In this document: positions 32,749 through 43,310 of the stretch, one piece after another | Layout: each line of letters opens with the position of its first letter | Numbering within the stretch: the stretch's first letter is position 1 | Assembly: GCA_020310875.1 (NCBI GenBank) | Contig: CM035431.1 | Coordinates: forward strand, 13,739,781-13,803,780 | Length of the DNA stretch: 64,000 nt | Source of the DNA: Ceratopteris richardii | Taxonomy: Eukaryota; Streptophyta; Polypodiopsida; Polypodiales; Pteridaceae | Reading direction: 5' to 3' | Program-made: the position numbers and the translations under genes | The notes under the pieces: generated by a model | What the model saw: only the letters and a program-made list of their open reading frames with translations | What the model was told of the DNA's origin: nothing | Databases searched by the model: none

Positions 32749-32761
32749 AAGGGGGGAAGAA
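32749..32761 (+). promoter_or_regulatory. Polypurine tract of LARD-like element
   Basis: AAGGGGGGAAGAA directly abuts the 3' LTR. Retention of both priming sites means the element keeps the cis signals needed for mobilisation in trans. Confidence 0.9.
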
Positions 32762-33263
32762 TGTAATAAAGTAAGTCTATGATCTAGAGATCCGATGGCT
32801 TCAGACAGATCTGAAATCGGATACCGTTTGGTCACTCGTCTGTAGGACCAAAGATCTCAAGAGTAGACTCAAGCATAAGTCATGTGCTCTCATATTCAAG
32901 TAATCCACTTAGCCTAGTGGTTAAGTCTCATGGTTGTGAAGGAAGAGGTCTTGGGTTCAACTCCCGTGGGGAGCATGGGAAGAGGGTTTTGCCCAAAGAG
33001 CTTTAGAGCCAGTGGACTTAACTCAAGAGGTGAGTACAACAACCACTAGTGGACTCTAGTGGAAGGTACTAAAGCAGTGGTCGAGATCACTCCAGCCACT
33101 ACTAGACTCTAGTGGTGGATATGAAAGGAGTGGAAGAGATTGCACATGCACTTGTGGACTCTAGTTACATTTGTGGTCCTCATTAGTTCAAGCAGCTATA
33201 TATACAGGCATAAGGTTGGTTAGAGTCATCTCTCTAGCACCTCGTAATCCTTGTTCTCTTGCA
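32762..33263 (+). repeat. 3' LTR of LARD-like element
   Basis: The 502-bp partner of the LTR at 26617, lacking the 34-bp palindromic segment and the GGTGGT addition. Substitutions are very few (for example CATGGGG against CGTGGGG after the B box). Confidence 0.92.
32903..32974 (+). promoter_or_regulatory. tRNA-like Pol III promoter unit in 3' LTR
   Basis: The same unit as in the 5' LTR: A box TTAGCCTAGTGG at 32909-32920 and B box GGTTCAACTCC at 32954-32964. Both boxes are unchanged between the two LTRs. Confidence 0.75.
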
Positions 33264-33950
33264 GAAACAATGATTATTACACGAAGATGTTTATAAAGGA
33301 ATTTTTTTATTCTCTCAGCTTCAGAGGCTAAGTCATCCACGAAAAGTGGTCAATGACGTGCAATCGATTTTAAGAGCATGGCTATCGTTGTGTCTTGTCA
33401 TGCTAGACGTGGCCAGCCGGAGGAGTCACGACTCATCCACTTGAGGGGCGTGCAATCCGTTGCAACATCTCCATTGCTGCCATGGACTTAGTCATCCGCA
33501 AAATTCGTTCAGGGACGTGCAACCAATGCTTAGAAGGCATAGGATAGACTACTTCTGCAGTGCTGGAATTCTTTCTTTTGCATCTAAAATCTTGATACCT
33601 TGAGCTCAGCATATTGAATCTTCCATAAGATTATAAGCGATCTTTGAGGTTGTACAACCCATGACATATTATATTCGAGCCCGAAATTCACAAGACCAGC
33701 AATTGTTCAACTATAACTAACAACATTCTCTCGTGAGCCACTCCTGGTTCATGCTGACTTTAGTAAAAGAGTTAGTGTTTATTTATATAAGGAGCTCTTT
33801 TCCCACATGGACTTTTTCTCATTAGGAGTAGGTTCAAATGAGCTAAAGGAACTTTGTTGAGAGCTGAGAGGTTTAGTTGAACTTCTGAAGTGCCAAACAT
33901 TTCAGTCCATTGTAGCAATGGAATGATCATGAGAAGATGGATCATAAATT

Positions 33951-34066
33951 AACTATGTAGAAAGTCAAGCATTCATCGTTTTGCACAAAATTATATGTGA
34001 AAATCTATAAAAAAACTATGTAGAAAGTCAGGCATTCATCGTTTTGCACAAAATTATATGTGCAAA
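33951..34066. repeat. 63-bp-period tandem duplication
   Basis: AACTATGTAGAAAGTCAAGC and the next 30 or so bases (to TTATATGTG) recur at 34014 with one substitution, separated by a short A-rich spacer. Confidence 0.85.
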
Positions 34067-34802
34067 TTTGTGGCTTGACTTATAATCTACCATCATGCTT
34101 TTCTGCTTTGTTTTTCTCATTGGACACCTTACCTTACCTCTGGCCTTTGCATAATGTACCTATTTTTCCCATTTTGGAAACACGAGGATGCTTTTTAAAA
34201 GGATACGGCATGGGAATCTCTTTTCGTTATCAAATAAAGAATGAGGAAACCATTGAAGTGACGCTTATCTGCCGCAAAAGCTGGCGCTAATTATTAAATC
34301 GACAGAAAAAACGGCAATGCTTGGGACGAGATATACCATGGATTGCAGAATGTGGGTTGACAGCTCAACGGATATCTAATCAGGATCTTCCTTTTTGTTT
34401 TTAATGTCCTCTTTTTCCCGAAGAGATAGAAAGCGTCGGGATAGAAATGACGGATTGTCATAACAATTTTTTGTGCAATGTGAACCATCAAACGTTGCCT
34501 TCAGAGCTGCGTATGTCTCTCAAGAATCCACAGACATGAAGGCTCGATACCCAACGTTCTAGTGGGACGCTTCTAAACCAGAGAATCACTTAAGAGTTGC
34601 AAAAAAGTTCTAAACTGTCTTGAAGGCATTGTTTCTCAGAGTAGATGCAAGTATTATCAATAGGAGAACTTTCATTACTTACGTTTTCAAATTTTACTAA
34701 CTAAAACCTTTTAGGTTCATTCCATAGGAACTCAGAAAATATAATTTGAAAGAACAAAAGTATTTGTGAGTATATGTGTGAGGCAATTCATGCTTCAAGC
34801 TG

Positions 34803-34846
34803 CATAATCAAGTTGAGTATTCTCCATAATCAAGTTGAGTATTCTC
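34803..34846. repeat. 22-bp tandem duplication
   Basis: The unit CATAATCAAGTTGAGTATTC plus two bases occurs twice in a row at 34803-34824 and 34825-34846. Confidence 0.9.
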
Positions 34847-35049
34847 CCATCAGTGGTATGAGAGTATCTTTGACATACAAAGATACTCCAAAAGGACCAA
34901 AGGAATCTACTAAGGGCTATGCATGAAGAGGAGTAGCTCATTCATGTTCAAGGGCATACATACAACCATAGACAAGTCTCCTAGTGAGGTATGAAGGCAT
35001 GTATCACATGTGTGTTGATATCATTTGAATACAAGGTACAATTCTCAAT

Positions 35050-36520
35050 ACATATCATGCCTCATACCTTTCTAGTTGTTTCTTGTATCTTGATGATCTT
35101 CTAGGTGCTTGCTTGGAGCACTCTCCACACTTCTGCATTTTTGCTTTGCCTCTTGAGTTCCATAGTTTGTAATCCTTTTCCCTTTCATCTTGGTCATCAC
35201 CTGTATCCTTTCTTGGATCATGGACCTATGTATCATGCTTGCTTCATAATTAATGAGAATTAGAATCAAGATCATATGGTAGAGTTACCTTTTGTTTGTC
35301 TTCATCATACAAAGACATGTGTTCTTTAAACACAACATCTCTACTTGTAGGGAATTGCTTGGTTGAAGGATTATAGAACCTGTAACCCATCTCAGTTGAG
35401 CCATAGCCAATAAAACACTACCTTGTTGCCCTTTCATCTATCTTATCTCTTATTTGTGATGGTACATGAACATAAACTAAACAACCAAACACCTTGCAAT
35501 GTCGAAGACTAGGTCTTCTTCCATAAATTGCTTCATAATGAGTCATACCTTGAAGTGATTTGGATGGTAGTCTATTGACAAGGTACACAATAGTTGAAAT
35601 AGCTTCTGCCCATAGATAATGTGGCAACTTCTAATCTTCAAGCATTGTTCTGGCTGATCCAACCAATGTCTTGTTTCTCCTCTCTACGATTCCATTTAGT
35701 TGAGGAAGGTACCTGGTAGTCACTTCCCTTTTGATACGTTTTTTTGGAAAGATATCATCAAACACTTTGGAGAAGTATTCTCCCCCTCTATCAGATGTGA
35801 GCTTCTTGAGTGATGTACATAGAGAAACGTACTCACAATGTTTTTCCTAACATTGGAAGCTTTGACATTACTAATCTTTTCCACGTTGTGCTTCATATCA
35901 TCCCCTGTTTGTACTTCATGTCTATGCTTTGGATATTCCAAGTCAGATAGAAGAGCATTGTTGTGTGTGACATGGTTTGAACATCCAGAATCTATGTAGA
36001 ACAAATGATCATCTTCTTTACCTTCTTTGTGGCTAAGATTCATAAGATGCAATGATTCTTCATGTGGTTTGATCTTTTGAATAATGTTTGAAGTCCCTTC
36101 TATTATAGCCTCTATTGTTATTTTTGAAGTTGTGTCCACCTTTGCTTGTATTGCTGCCATATCCACCTCTTTCACTTCCTTTATGGGTCTTCCCATTGAA
36201 CCAACAATTCTAAGTCGTGTGGTTTGTTTTATCGCAGATGGCAGAAGGTTGAACATTCTGAACTTTGGCTTTGTCATGCTTTGGTCCTTTCTTCTTCCCT
36301 TTCCACTTGCTCTTGCTTGTGAAGTTGGCTGGGGAAGTCTCTTCCTTTTCTTCTTCCTTCTTCTTGCCTTTCAACTTCTTATCCTTCTGATCTGCATATA
36401 GAGCACTAGTTGAATTACCGTGAAAGGAGTTACCTTCCTTTATGCTATTGTTGGCCTCTTGATTGAAGAGTTGTCCAAGAAAAATATTGAAGTCTAGAGT
36501 TTGCACATCCATAATGATAT
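35050..36520 (-). mobile_element. Copia remnant H (gag to integrase linker), truncated
   Basis: An internally deleted copia remnant of the A/B/E family on the minus strand. Order from the right: C-terminal gag from 36512 (MDVQTLDFNIFLGQLFNQEA, then a Lys-rich stretch and a broken zinc knuckle ICDKTNHTT); protease FYIDSGCSNHVTHN at about 36003-35965 with an intact Asp-Ser-Gly; a jump over most of the integrase; integrase end at 35627-35418 (PHYLWAEAISTIVYLVNRLP, SLRHCKVFGCLVYVHVPSQI); and part of the integrase-RT linker to about 35060. Neither LTR is present. Multiple stops and frame changes make it dead. Confidence 0.8.
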
Positions 36521-36529
36521 CAAAGAAAA

Positions 36530-37280
36530 GTATAAGGGACTTATTTGGGTTCCATAATTGGCTTACACACTAAATCTACTTTTGAAAGCTATAGGTAGAC
36601 TATTTTACATCAAAAGAAATTATTAGATGCAAATCATGTTGTCAAATTTAATAGGCATCATCAACTTTTATATTTTCCCTTTCGTTCAAAATATCCAAGT
36701 AAAGCATTTTCATGTACTTTGTGTTACATGATTTGCAAGAGACTTTATTGTGCTCATGATTATTGGAAGCAAGGCATGCACTTATAGATGCTTGTAGATC
36801 GAAGATGGGAGACATCACTAGATAAGTATTCTTCTTATCAATTTCTAGCTTTGAATTGTATCCCTCTAATACAGTCACAAAGTTTTTGGTATAATCTTTA
36901 AATAATTGTCGATTTCAATAAAAATGTTGTGAAAATTTTATGAATTGGAATTGAGGCATGCACTTATAGAAATGACTTCAAATCAAAGTTGGCAAACATC
37001 ACTAGAGAAGTATTCTTCTTATCGATTTGTAGCTTTGAAGGGTATCCCTAAATTATCTTAAAAAAATTATCGATTTCACTAAATCTTTGGTGGAAATTTT
37101 ATGAATTGTTTGTAGTACACGTTTGTGATGGGAAACTTTTATTGGATTATATAAGAAGCTCTTCAAAAAGTCAACGAATTTAATCACTTATCATCAAGAG
37201 ATAAAACATAGAGGGTATCATTAGGAAAGAAACAATGGAAAGAAGTGAATGATCCTTTACATGGAAAATAATTCATGTTG
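36530..37280. repeat. Diverged 182-bp direct repeat, otherwise nothing
   Basis: GGCATGCACTTATAGA starts two diverged units at 36773 and 36955 that share ACATCACTAGA, AGTATTCTTCTTATC and ATTTTATGAATTG in order; the second ends near 37110. No coding assignment for either unit. Confidence 0.7.
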
Positions 37281-37289
37281 GATTTAACA

Positions 37290-37632
37290 TTCAAACTCAA
37301 TGATTAAACATCAAACAAAGAAGTCAAGGAAAATTTCAAAACTTCATGTCAATTATTAGCTCTGGGCATAGGTGATCGCGATGCATTTCATCAATGTGCA
37401 GCTTATGTAAATCAAGAAGGCAATTTTGGAGATTTATGGCATGTCAAAGAAATTCATAATCATCCACCTCCAATATGGTGGAATGCGTATGGAGGTGAAA
37501 CAAGGGAGTTACAACATATATCTTTGAGAGTGGTTTTAATAGAAACTTCAAACTCTCGTTGTGAACATAACTCGACTGCATATGATTTTCCTCATTCTAA
37601 CAAAGAAATTGGTGAAGTGTAGGACTTTCCCA
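37290..37632 (+). pseudogene. Probable hAT transposase C-terminal remnant
   Basis: An open frame of about 100 codons ends at a TAG near 37620. It reads AYVNQEGNFGDLW, then HPPPIWWNAYGGETRELQHI, SLRVV, SRCEHNS and PHSNKEI. This parallels the conserved C-terminus of plant hAT (Ac-like, DUF659/dimerisation region) transposases: P-x-x-WW-x-x-YG, L-x-x-x-A/S-x-R-x-L, S-x-x-CERNWS and HTKKRN-x-L. The CERNWS box has decayed to CEHNST. No catalytic domain, terminal repeats or target duplication were seen. The match is by remembered pattern, so moderate confidence. Confidence 0.55.
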
Positions 37633-37639
37633 TGATCTG

Positions 37640-38688
37640 GTATACATTCTTGTAATATGCATTTTCTACATGCTCCAACGAATATAACTTCTATAAAATT
37701 ACAAAAAAAAAAAAATTTGAACAATTCCAAACTCGTGAAAGTTAAGCAAACAATTTATGTAGTGATCATCATTTAGATGCGAGTTGCAATGATAGTTCAG
37801 ACAATGGAAGAAATAGACGATATAATACCTATAATAGATGATGATACCTCAAATGAAGAAATTTATTTATTCTAAATGCTCTATTAATATTCAATTGCAA
37901 TGAATATGCACTTATTATAAAAGATCATTTTCTTACAGAATCTTTTTAATAGAAAAATATGTGTACTACAAAAACTCACTTGTCTATTCATAATTTTGTT
38001 TATCTATTATTTTATCCATATTGAATCGAGTAGATGGTAATGACATCTCTAATTGTCTTCCATATTGGTTTTCATATACATCTAGCTATATTTATAATTT
38101 TTTCTAGGCCCTCAATTTCTTTATTTGTCCAAATACTCGAGTGATCTCTTTTTTGGACTCTATGAAGTCTTGTATTTGGAATCTCTAGCTAAACTTAGAG
38201 GGTTTATTTTATTATTAATGATTCTTTTTTTCCCTCTATCTGTGAGCATTAACAACATACGTAGGTATAAGATTTAATCCATGTGCTTTCTTTTGAAGGA
38301 CTTGCGTTGAGTTATCTTTGATGTATCTTAGTTAAATATTGTTCTGAATAGTCCTTTTTGTACAAAACATATAAACACTATCTAGGATTGATAACAGTGG
38401 TGCATTTATATGTTGTGCATTAAGGATAAAGTGGATTAGTCTCAACACACATTGGCCATATATATGAGGTACTATTACCCATGTATTGATACCAAAGTAA
38501 TTCAGGGATATTATGTAGGGTATTAAGATATTTGTTAGAATGATAAATACGACCACCTTACCTAAACTCTCCATTTGTACCGATGTTGTTAGATATATAT
38601 TTGTACTCTTCAATTTTGAAATATATGATGAAGATGATAAGACCTCCCAATTTTAAAGGAAAACTTCAATTATATGGTAGATACTCTA
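37640..38688. other. No recognisable gene
   Basis: AT-rich DNA between the hAT-like scrap and the element B insertion site. Nothing recognisable; the sequence resumes at 59215 beyond B. Confidence 0.5.
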
Positions 38689-38693
38689 ATTTT

Positions 38694-39755
38694 TATTGGA
38701 GGAGATGGTGGATAGTCACAAGAGATGAAGTGGTGTAGCTAGATCCTGCTTGACACCTGCTAAGAATGTGTTTAGAGAGTGTAGTGGGCATCGTTTTCTT
38801 GCTAATGAGAACAAATAATCATATATGTAGCTTGAAAGATGATCCAGTAATGGAAGGATCAAGACAGATAGTTTGGAAGATAATCCAAAATCCAAAACTT
38901 GCTATTTTAGTTCACACACATGTTTAATGTTTTGAACAATACTCATAGCACAAGAGGAATTGGCTTAATTCCTTTTGGAGAATTCTAATCAGTTTAGCAA
39001 GCTAATGATCATGAGTGGTTTCATAAAAAAATGATGGATTGCATGGAGAGAAAGATGTTTATCAATTCAAAGCTCCATCTTGACATTTATGAGCTGCTAT
39101 AGCTATCAAACCAATGAGCAAAGATAAGCTAATATCTAATGATCCCGAGAAGCAATGCTAATGAAATTGTGTAGGCTGTGGTACATAGTATGCTGATTCT
39201 ATCACGATTCAAATCATTGCAAATGATCAACTACACATAGAGAACAAGCTCTAACAAGATCATTGTTTTGATGGACTTATGACAGAGAAGTGAGATGACA
39301 ATGTGATGATCTTATATGTATTGAACATGTACAAATACAATATCATTGGCAATCACACATTGCTCAATGCATGAGAGGTGAGTGAGCTATAAGGTGAGCT
39401 TGCAGTTCACAATAAGTGTACATCAAAATGACCTCTAAAACTCGAGATACATGCAGGCCTTTTAGGTCCTTCTTTTAAGGTTGAACTTGGAGCCAAAGTT
39501 TGAATTCAAATTCAAACTTTTTACCTAAAAGGTGAATGCTAACTTATAGGATAGGTTCTCTCATTGCTCAACAAATAAGAGATTCCTGATTTTAGATCTT
39601 CCTAACTCTACGTGGGTGTAATCCACTTTTCGAAGGATAATTGTAAAGTCCTTTTACAAGAGGTTGATCGTATGAACCATTTCATAGGTTATGTGAATAA
39701 GATAAGCATAAGCTAGTTGACCAAGTATGTGGGCTTGGGTTTAATTGCACCAACA
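38694..39755 (-). repeat. 3' LTR of copia B
   Basis: In element orientation it starts TGTTGGTGCAATTAAACCC at 39755 and ends CATCTCCTCCAATA at 38694; the terminal CA has mutated to TA. It matches the LTR at 58148 over its whole length. Confidence 0.9.
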
Positions 39756-39770
39756 GCTCCCCCTCAAGCC
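39756..39770 (-). promoter_or_regulatory. Polypurine tract of copia B
   Basis: On the minus strand GGCTTGAGGGGGAGC directly abuts the 3' LTR, nearly identical to the tract of element A. Confidence 0.85.
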
Positions 39771-39785
39771 TAACATGCTTGGTCT

Positions 39786-42700
39786 TCATTTGTCCTTGAT
39801 TTCATATAAACTAATCATTAATTTGAACATGTTCTTCTTTGTTCCATCCGATGCATTTGTGAGTATATCTGCACATTGTAAATGAGTTGATACATAGGAT
39901 AGTTGGATATCCTTTCTAGGAAATTTTTGACTTACATAATGATAGTGCACTTCAATGTGCTTAGTCCTTGCATGGTATATAGGATGAGAATCCAAGTGAC
40001 GTGAGCTAGTATTTTCTCCAAAGATTATTGAAGTGTAGGAATGTATCTCCAAATCTACATATAGTTGCTTAAGCCACATAACCTACAGAGTTGCATTTGC
40101 CAAATCTCTATATTTTGCTTCTGTGGAAGATAAGGCCATAGTTGGTTTCTTCTTAGATGACCAAGATATGAGCTTTGAACCTGCAAAGGATAGGTAACCT
40201 GAAGTGCTCCTCCTATCATCCTTGGAGCCAGCCAATCTGCATCTGAATACATCTTTATATCTTTGAGGTGGAGGAATAAAACACCCTTCATTCATTGTAC
40301 CACTTAGATACTTAAGCACCCTTTTTGAAGCTTCCACATGAGGTTTCCTTGGTGCATGCATAAACTGACTCAATGTACTTACTGCATAGGCAATGTCCAC
40401 TCTTGTTAGAGTAGCATAATTAAGACTTCCCACAAGTTGTTGATAACATGTAACATCATCAAGTAGTTCACCTTCATGTGAATTTAATTTATGGTTGAGT
40501 TCTGTAGGAGTGCCTACAAATTTAGTATTCTCCATCTTAAACTTTACCAACATATCATGTATGTAATTCCTTTGAGTGATGAATATACCTGAATCTGTAT
40601 ACACAAGCTCTAAGCCAAGAAAGTAGGTTAATAAACATAGATCACTTATTTTGAATTCCCTCATTAATTGAGCCTTGACGTGCTTGATTCCATCATAATC
40701 ATTCCTTGTAATAATGATGTCACCTACATAGACACATAAGTAGATAATTTTTTATTTGTTCTTCTTAACAAATAAAGAAGAATCTACCTTGCTTGCCACA
40801 AAGCCTTGGTCCTGCAAATAAGTTACTAACCTATGGTTCCAAGCTCTAGGAGCTTGCTTGAGACCATAGAGTGCCTTTCTAAGCTTGCATACATAACCTA
40901 TTTTATCTTCATCTTTAGAACTTGGTGGTTGTGCCATATACACCTCTTTTGATATTCATCCATTTAAGAGTGCATTCTTGACATCTAACTGATATAAACT
41001 CCAATTTTTAGCAAGACTTACCAAAACTCTGATTGTTGGCATCTTTTCCATAGGTGAAAATGTTTCTTCATAGTGTACTCCATGTGCTTAGGCTAATCCC
41101 TTTGCCACTAACCTTGCCTTATACCTGTTTATAGATCCATCATAGTTCTTTTTTATTTTGTGTATCCACCTTGAAGCAAGTACCTTCATTTCTAGCTTCT
41201 TGGACCTAAATCCCAAGTGTGATTTTCCAATAATGATTCTACTTCTTCATGCATACATTCTCTCCATTCTTTCTTCCTCCTAGCCTCTTCAAATGAAGAA
41301 GGCTCTTCTAGAGTCTTTAGTGATATACACAAAACTTTTTCTGACTAAGGATGTATCATATCCATACCTTATGATCTTCTTACTTTCTCTTTGTGATCTC
41401 CTAATGCTTGATTTGAAGACTCTAGTATGCCTTCTAGTTGCTTCAGCTTGACTTGGCCTCTTGACTTCCAAGCTTTGAAGTCAATCTGCTCTTCATCTTT
41501 TGAGTTGATATCTTCTGCCAATGGTTGATCCTCTTGTGTGAGGGTTGGAAAGTTATTCTCCAAATCTTATGGTAACTTGACATTCTTGCAATCACCTTCA
41601 AACCATGAATTGTTTTCATCAAATACTACATCCCTACTAACCATAAATGCCTTGTTAGTGGAATTGTAAATTCTATATCCCTTTTGATTCTGATCATACC
41701 CAATAAATATACATTTTTTAGCCTTAGGGTCAAGCTTTCCTTTGATTTGAGAGGGGATGTGTGCATAAGCAATGCACCCAAATATTTTCTAATGGCCCAA
41801 TGAGGGTCTCTTGCCATTCCATGCTTCATACGGTGTCATACCATCCAATGATTTGGAATGAACCCAATTGACTAAGTAGGTGGCTATGGAAATAGCCTTT
41901 GCCCATAGGTAATTAGGTAATTTCTTCCAATTTATTGTAGATCTAGCTACAACAACAATTAACCTATTCCTTCCTTGCACCAATTTGTTCAATTCAAGAG
42001 TGTATCTGGTTGTTACTTCCCTCTTTGTGGCTTTTTCCTGTAAAAATGAATAAAATTCATGTGAAAAGTACTCACCACCTCCATCAGATCTGATCCTATT
42101 CAAGCTCCTTCCTGTTTGCTTTTCAACTAGTGCCAAGTACTTCTTGAAACATGTAAATAACGCATCCTTATGCTTCATGAAATAAAGGATTGTCCACCTA
42201 CTATAATCATCAGTAAGTGAAACATAGTACCTTGAACCTGAGATGATTGGATCTTTGCTAGGACCCAAGACATGTGTGTACAAGCTCCAAATAGTCTTTA
42301 TGGATGTATCCTTTCATACTGAAAGGTTGCCTGTGAGCCTTGCCAAATTTCCATACTCCACATTTTTATATCATATGTTGCTTGGTCACATTGGGAATGC
42401 CAAGCACACTTTGATCCCTGCAAATTTGCTTCAGAGTTCTTTCTCCTATATGTCATAGCCTTTTTTGCCATATTTCTAACTTAGATAAGGTTTGATCTCT
42501 ATAACTGAATAGTGATTTGTTCCTTGTGTCTTCAATTTTGAATGTGAATATTCTACCTGAGTTCTCACCCTTGGCAATCCTTTTGAATCCTTTTTGGGGG
42601 TCTTCCACATATGCTCCATGCTTAGTGAATCTGACATGGAAACCTTTCTGAACAATCTGCCCAACACCAAATATGTTTCTGGTTATAGTAAGCACACACA

Positions 42701-43310
42701 GAACCTTGCTCAAAATTTTCATACTACCGTCAGATGTTTTGACATTTCCAATTTGCTTGACTGAGTGTTTAGTGTCATCACTTGTTTGTACTTCATGCTT
42801 CCCTTTGGGTTCTTCAAGATCACTCAATAGAGCTACATTTCCAACCACATGATTGGAACAACCTAAATCAATGTAGAAAAGGTGCTCATCATCTTTACCT
42901 TGCTTGGATGTCACGTTCTTGATGAGTCAAGAATCTTCTTGGTCTTCAGTATAGTTGTTGTAGTCCCTTATCCCTCTAATGCCTCCTTGATAATTGTGTT
43001 TGTTGTATCCTTGATTGTAATTGTGGTTGTAGTTGCCTCCACCATTCTTGTATATGACTCTTGATTCGCCATAGCTACCTCTATGGTATGCTTTTCCCCT
43101 TTGGTTCCTTGTACTCATAAAACATTCTTCTATAATGTGGTTGTTGAGACCACAAATGTTGCATGGTGAGTTGTTGTACGATCTCCCCCTGCCTTGCTTT
43201 CCTCCTTTGCCCCTTCCTCTAGCACCACTTCCTCTTCCTGCATAATTAGCTTGAGAGGTACTAGCCTCTTCTTCATGATTCTTGCTTTTTCCTTTATCCT
43301 TAGACACTCA
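39786..43310 (-). pseudogene. Copia B gag C-terminus and pol, decayed
   Basis: From 43307 leftward: a Gly/Arg-rich gag tail with zinc knuckle CNICGLNNHIIEEC, a TGA, then protease FYIDLGCSNHV (Asp-Leu-Gly instead of Asp-Ser-Gly). The integrase's first Asp has become His (THVLGP for TDVWGP); the second region reads [12 protein letters not shown] and the third YTLELNKLVQGRNR, so the Glu is also lost. The reverse transcriptase has [14 protein letters not shown] and Y-V-G-D at 40719-40730 in place of YVDD. RNase H keeps RRSTSGYLSFAGS and ARTKHIEVHYHYV, ending YEIKDK at 39786. At least six frame breaks. Its domain order is complete but its catalytic residues are gone. Confidence 0.88.

Larger units (their letters stand above)
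26612..33268 (+). mobile_element. LARD-like non-autonomous LTR element with GAAAC target duplication
   Basis: A 6.65-kb element, 26617-33263, flanked by GAAAC at 26612-26616 and 33264-33268. It has LTRs (544 and 502 bp) starting TGTAATAAAG and ending TTCTCTTGCA, a primer-binding site and a polypurine tract, but its 5.6-kb interior contains no frame resembling gag or pol. Such coding-less large elements are called LARDs and must borrow proteins from an autonomous relative. The LTRs differ by only a handful of substitutions plus two main indels, so the insertion is recent. The bases just before the 3' LTR would read RTKIFPKGGRM and a stop, like the end of some Ty3/gypsy pol proteins, which hints at a gypsy ancestor. 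Confidence 0.9.
33269..35049. other. No recognisable gene; two small tandem duplications
   Basis: No coding region recognised; open frames at 34060-34491 on both strands lack any motif. Near 33310-33540 the phrases AGTCATCCAC and GACGTGCAA recur. A 63-bp-period tandem duplication lies at 33951-34066 and a perfect 22-bp one at 34803-34846. The left edge is the right flank of the LARD-like insertion. Confidence 0.5.

Noticed and set aside
34847..34864. Primer-binding-site-like TGGTATGAGAG on the plus strand
   Set aside because: No LTR end lies next to it, and the neighbouring copia remnant H is on the minus strand.
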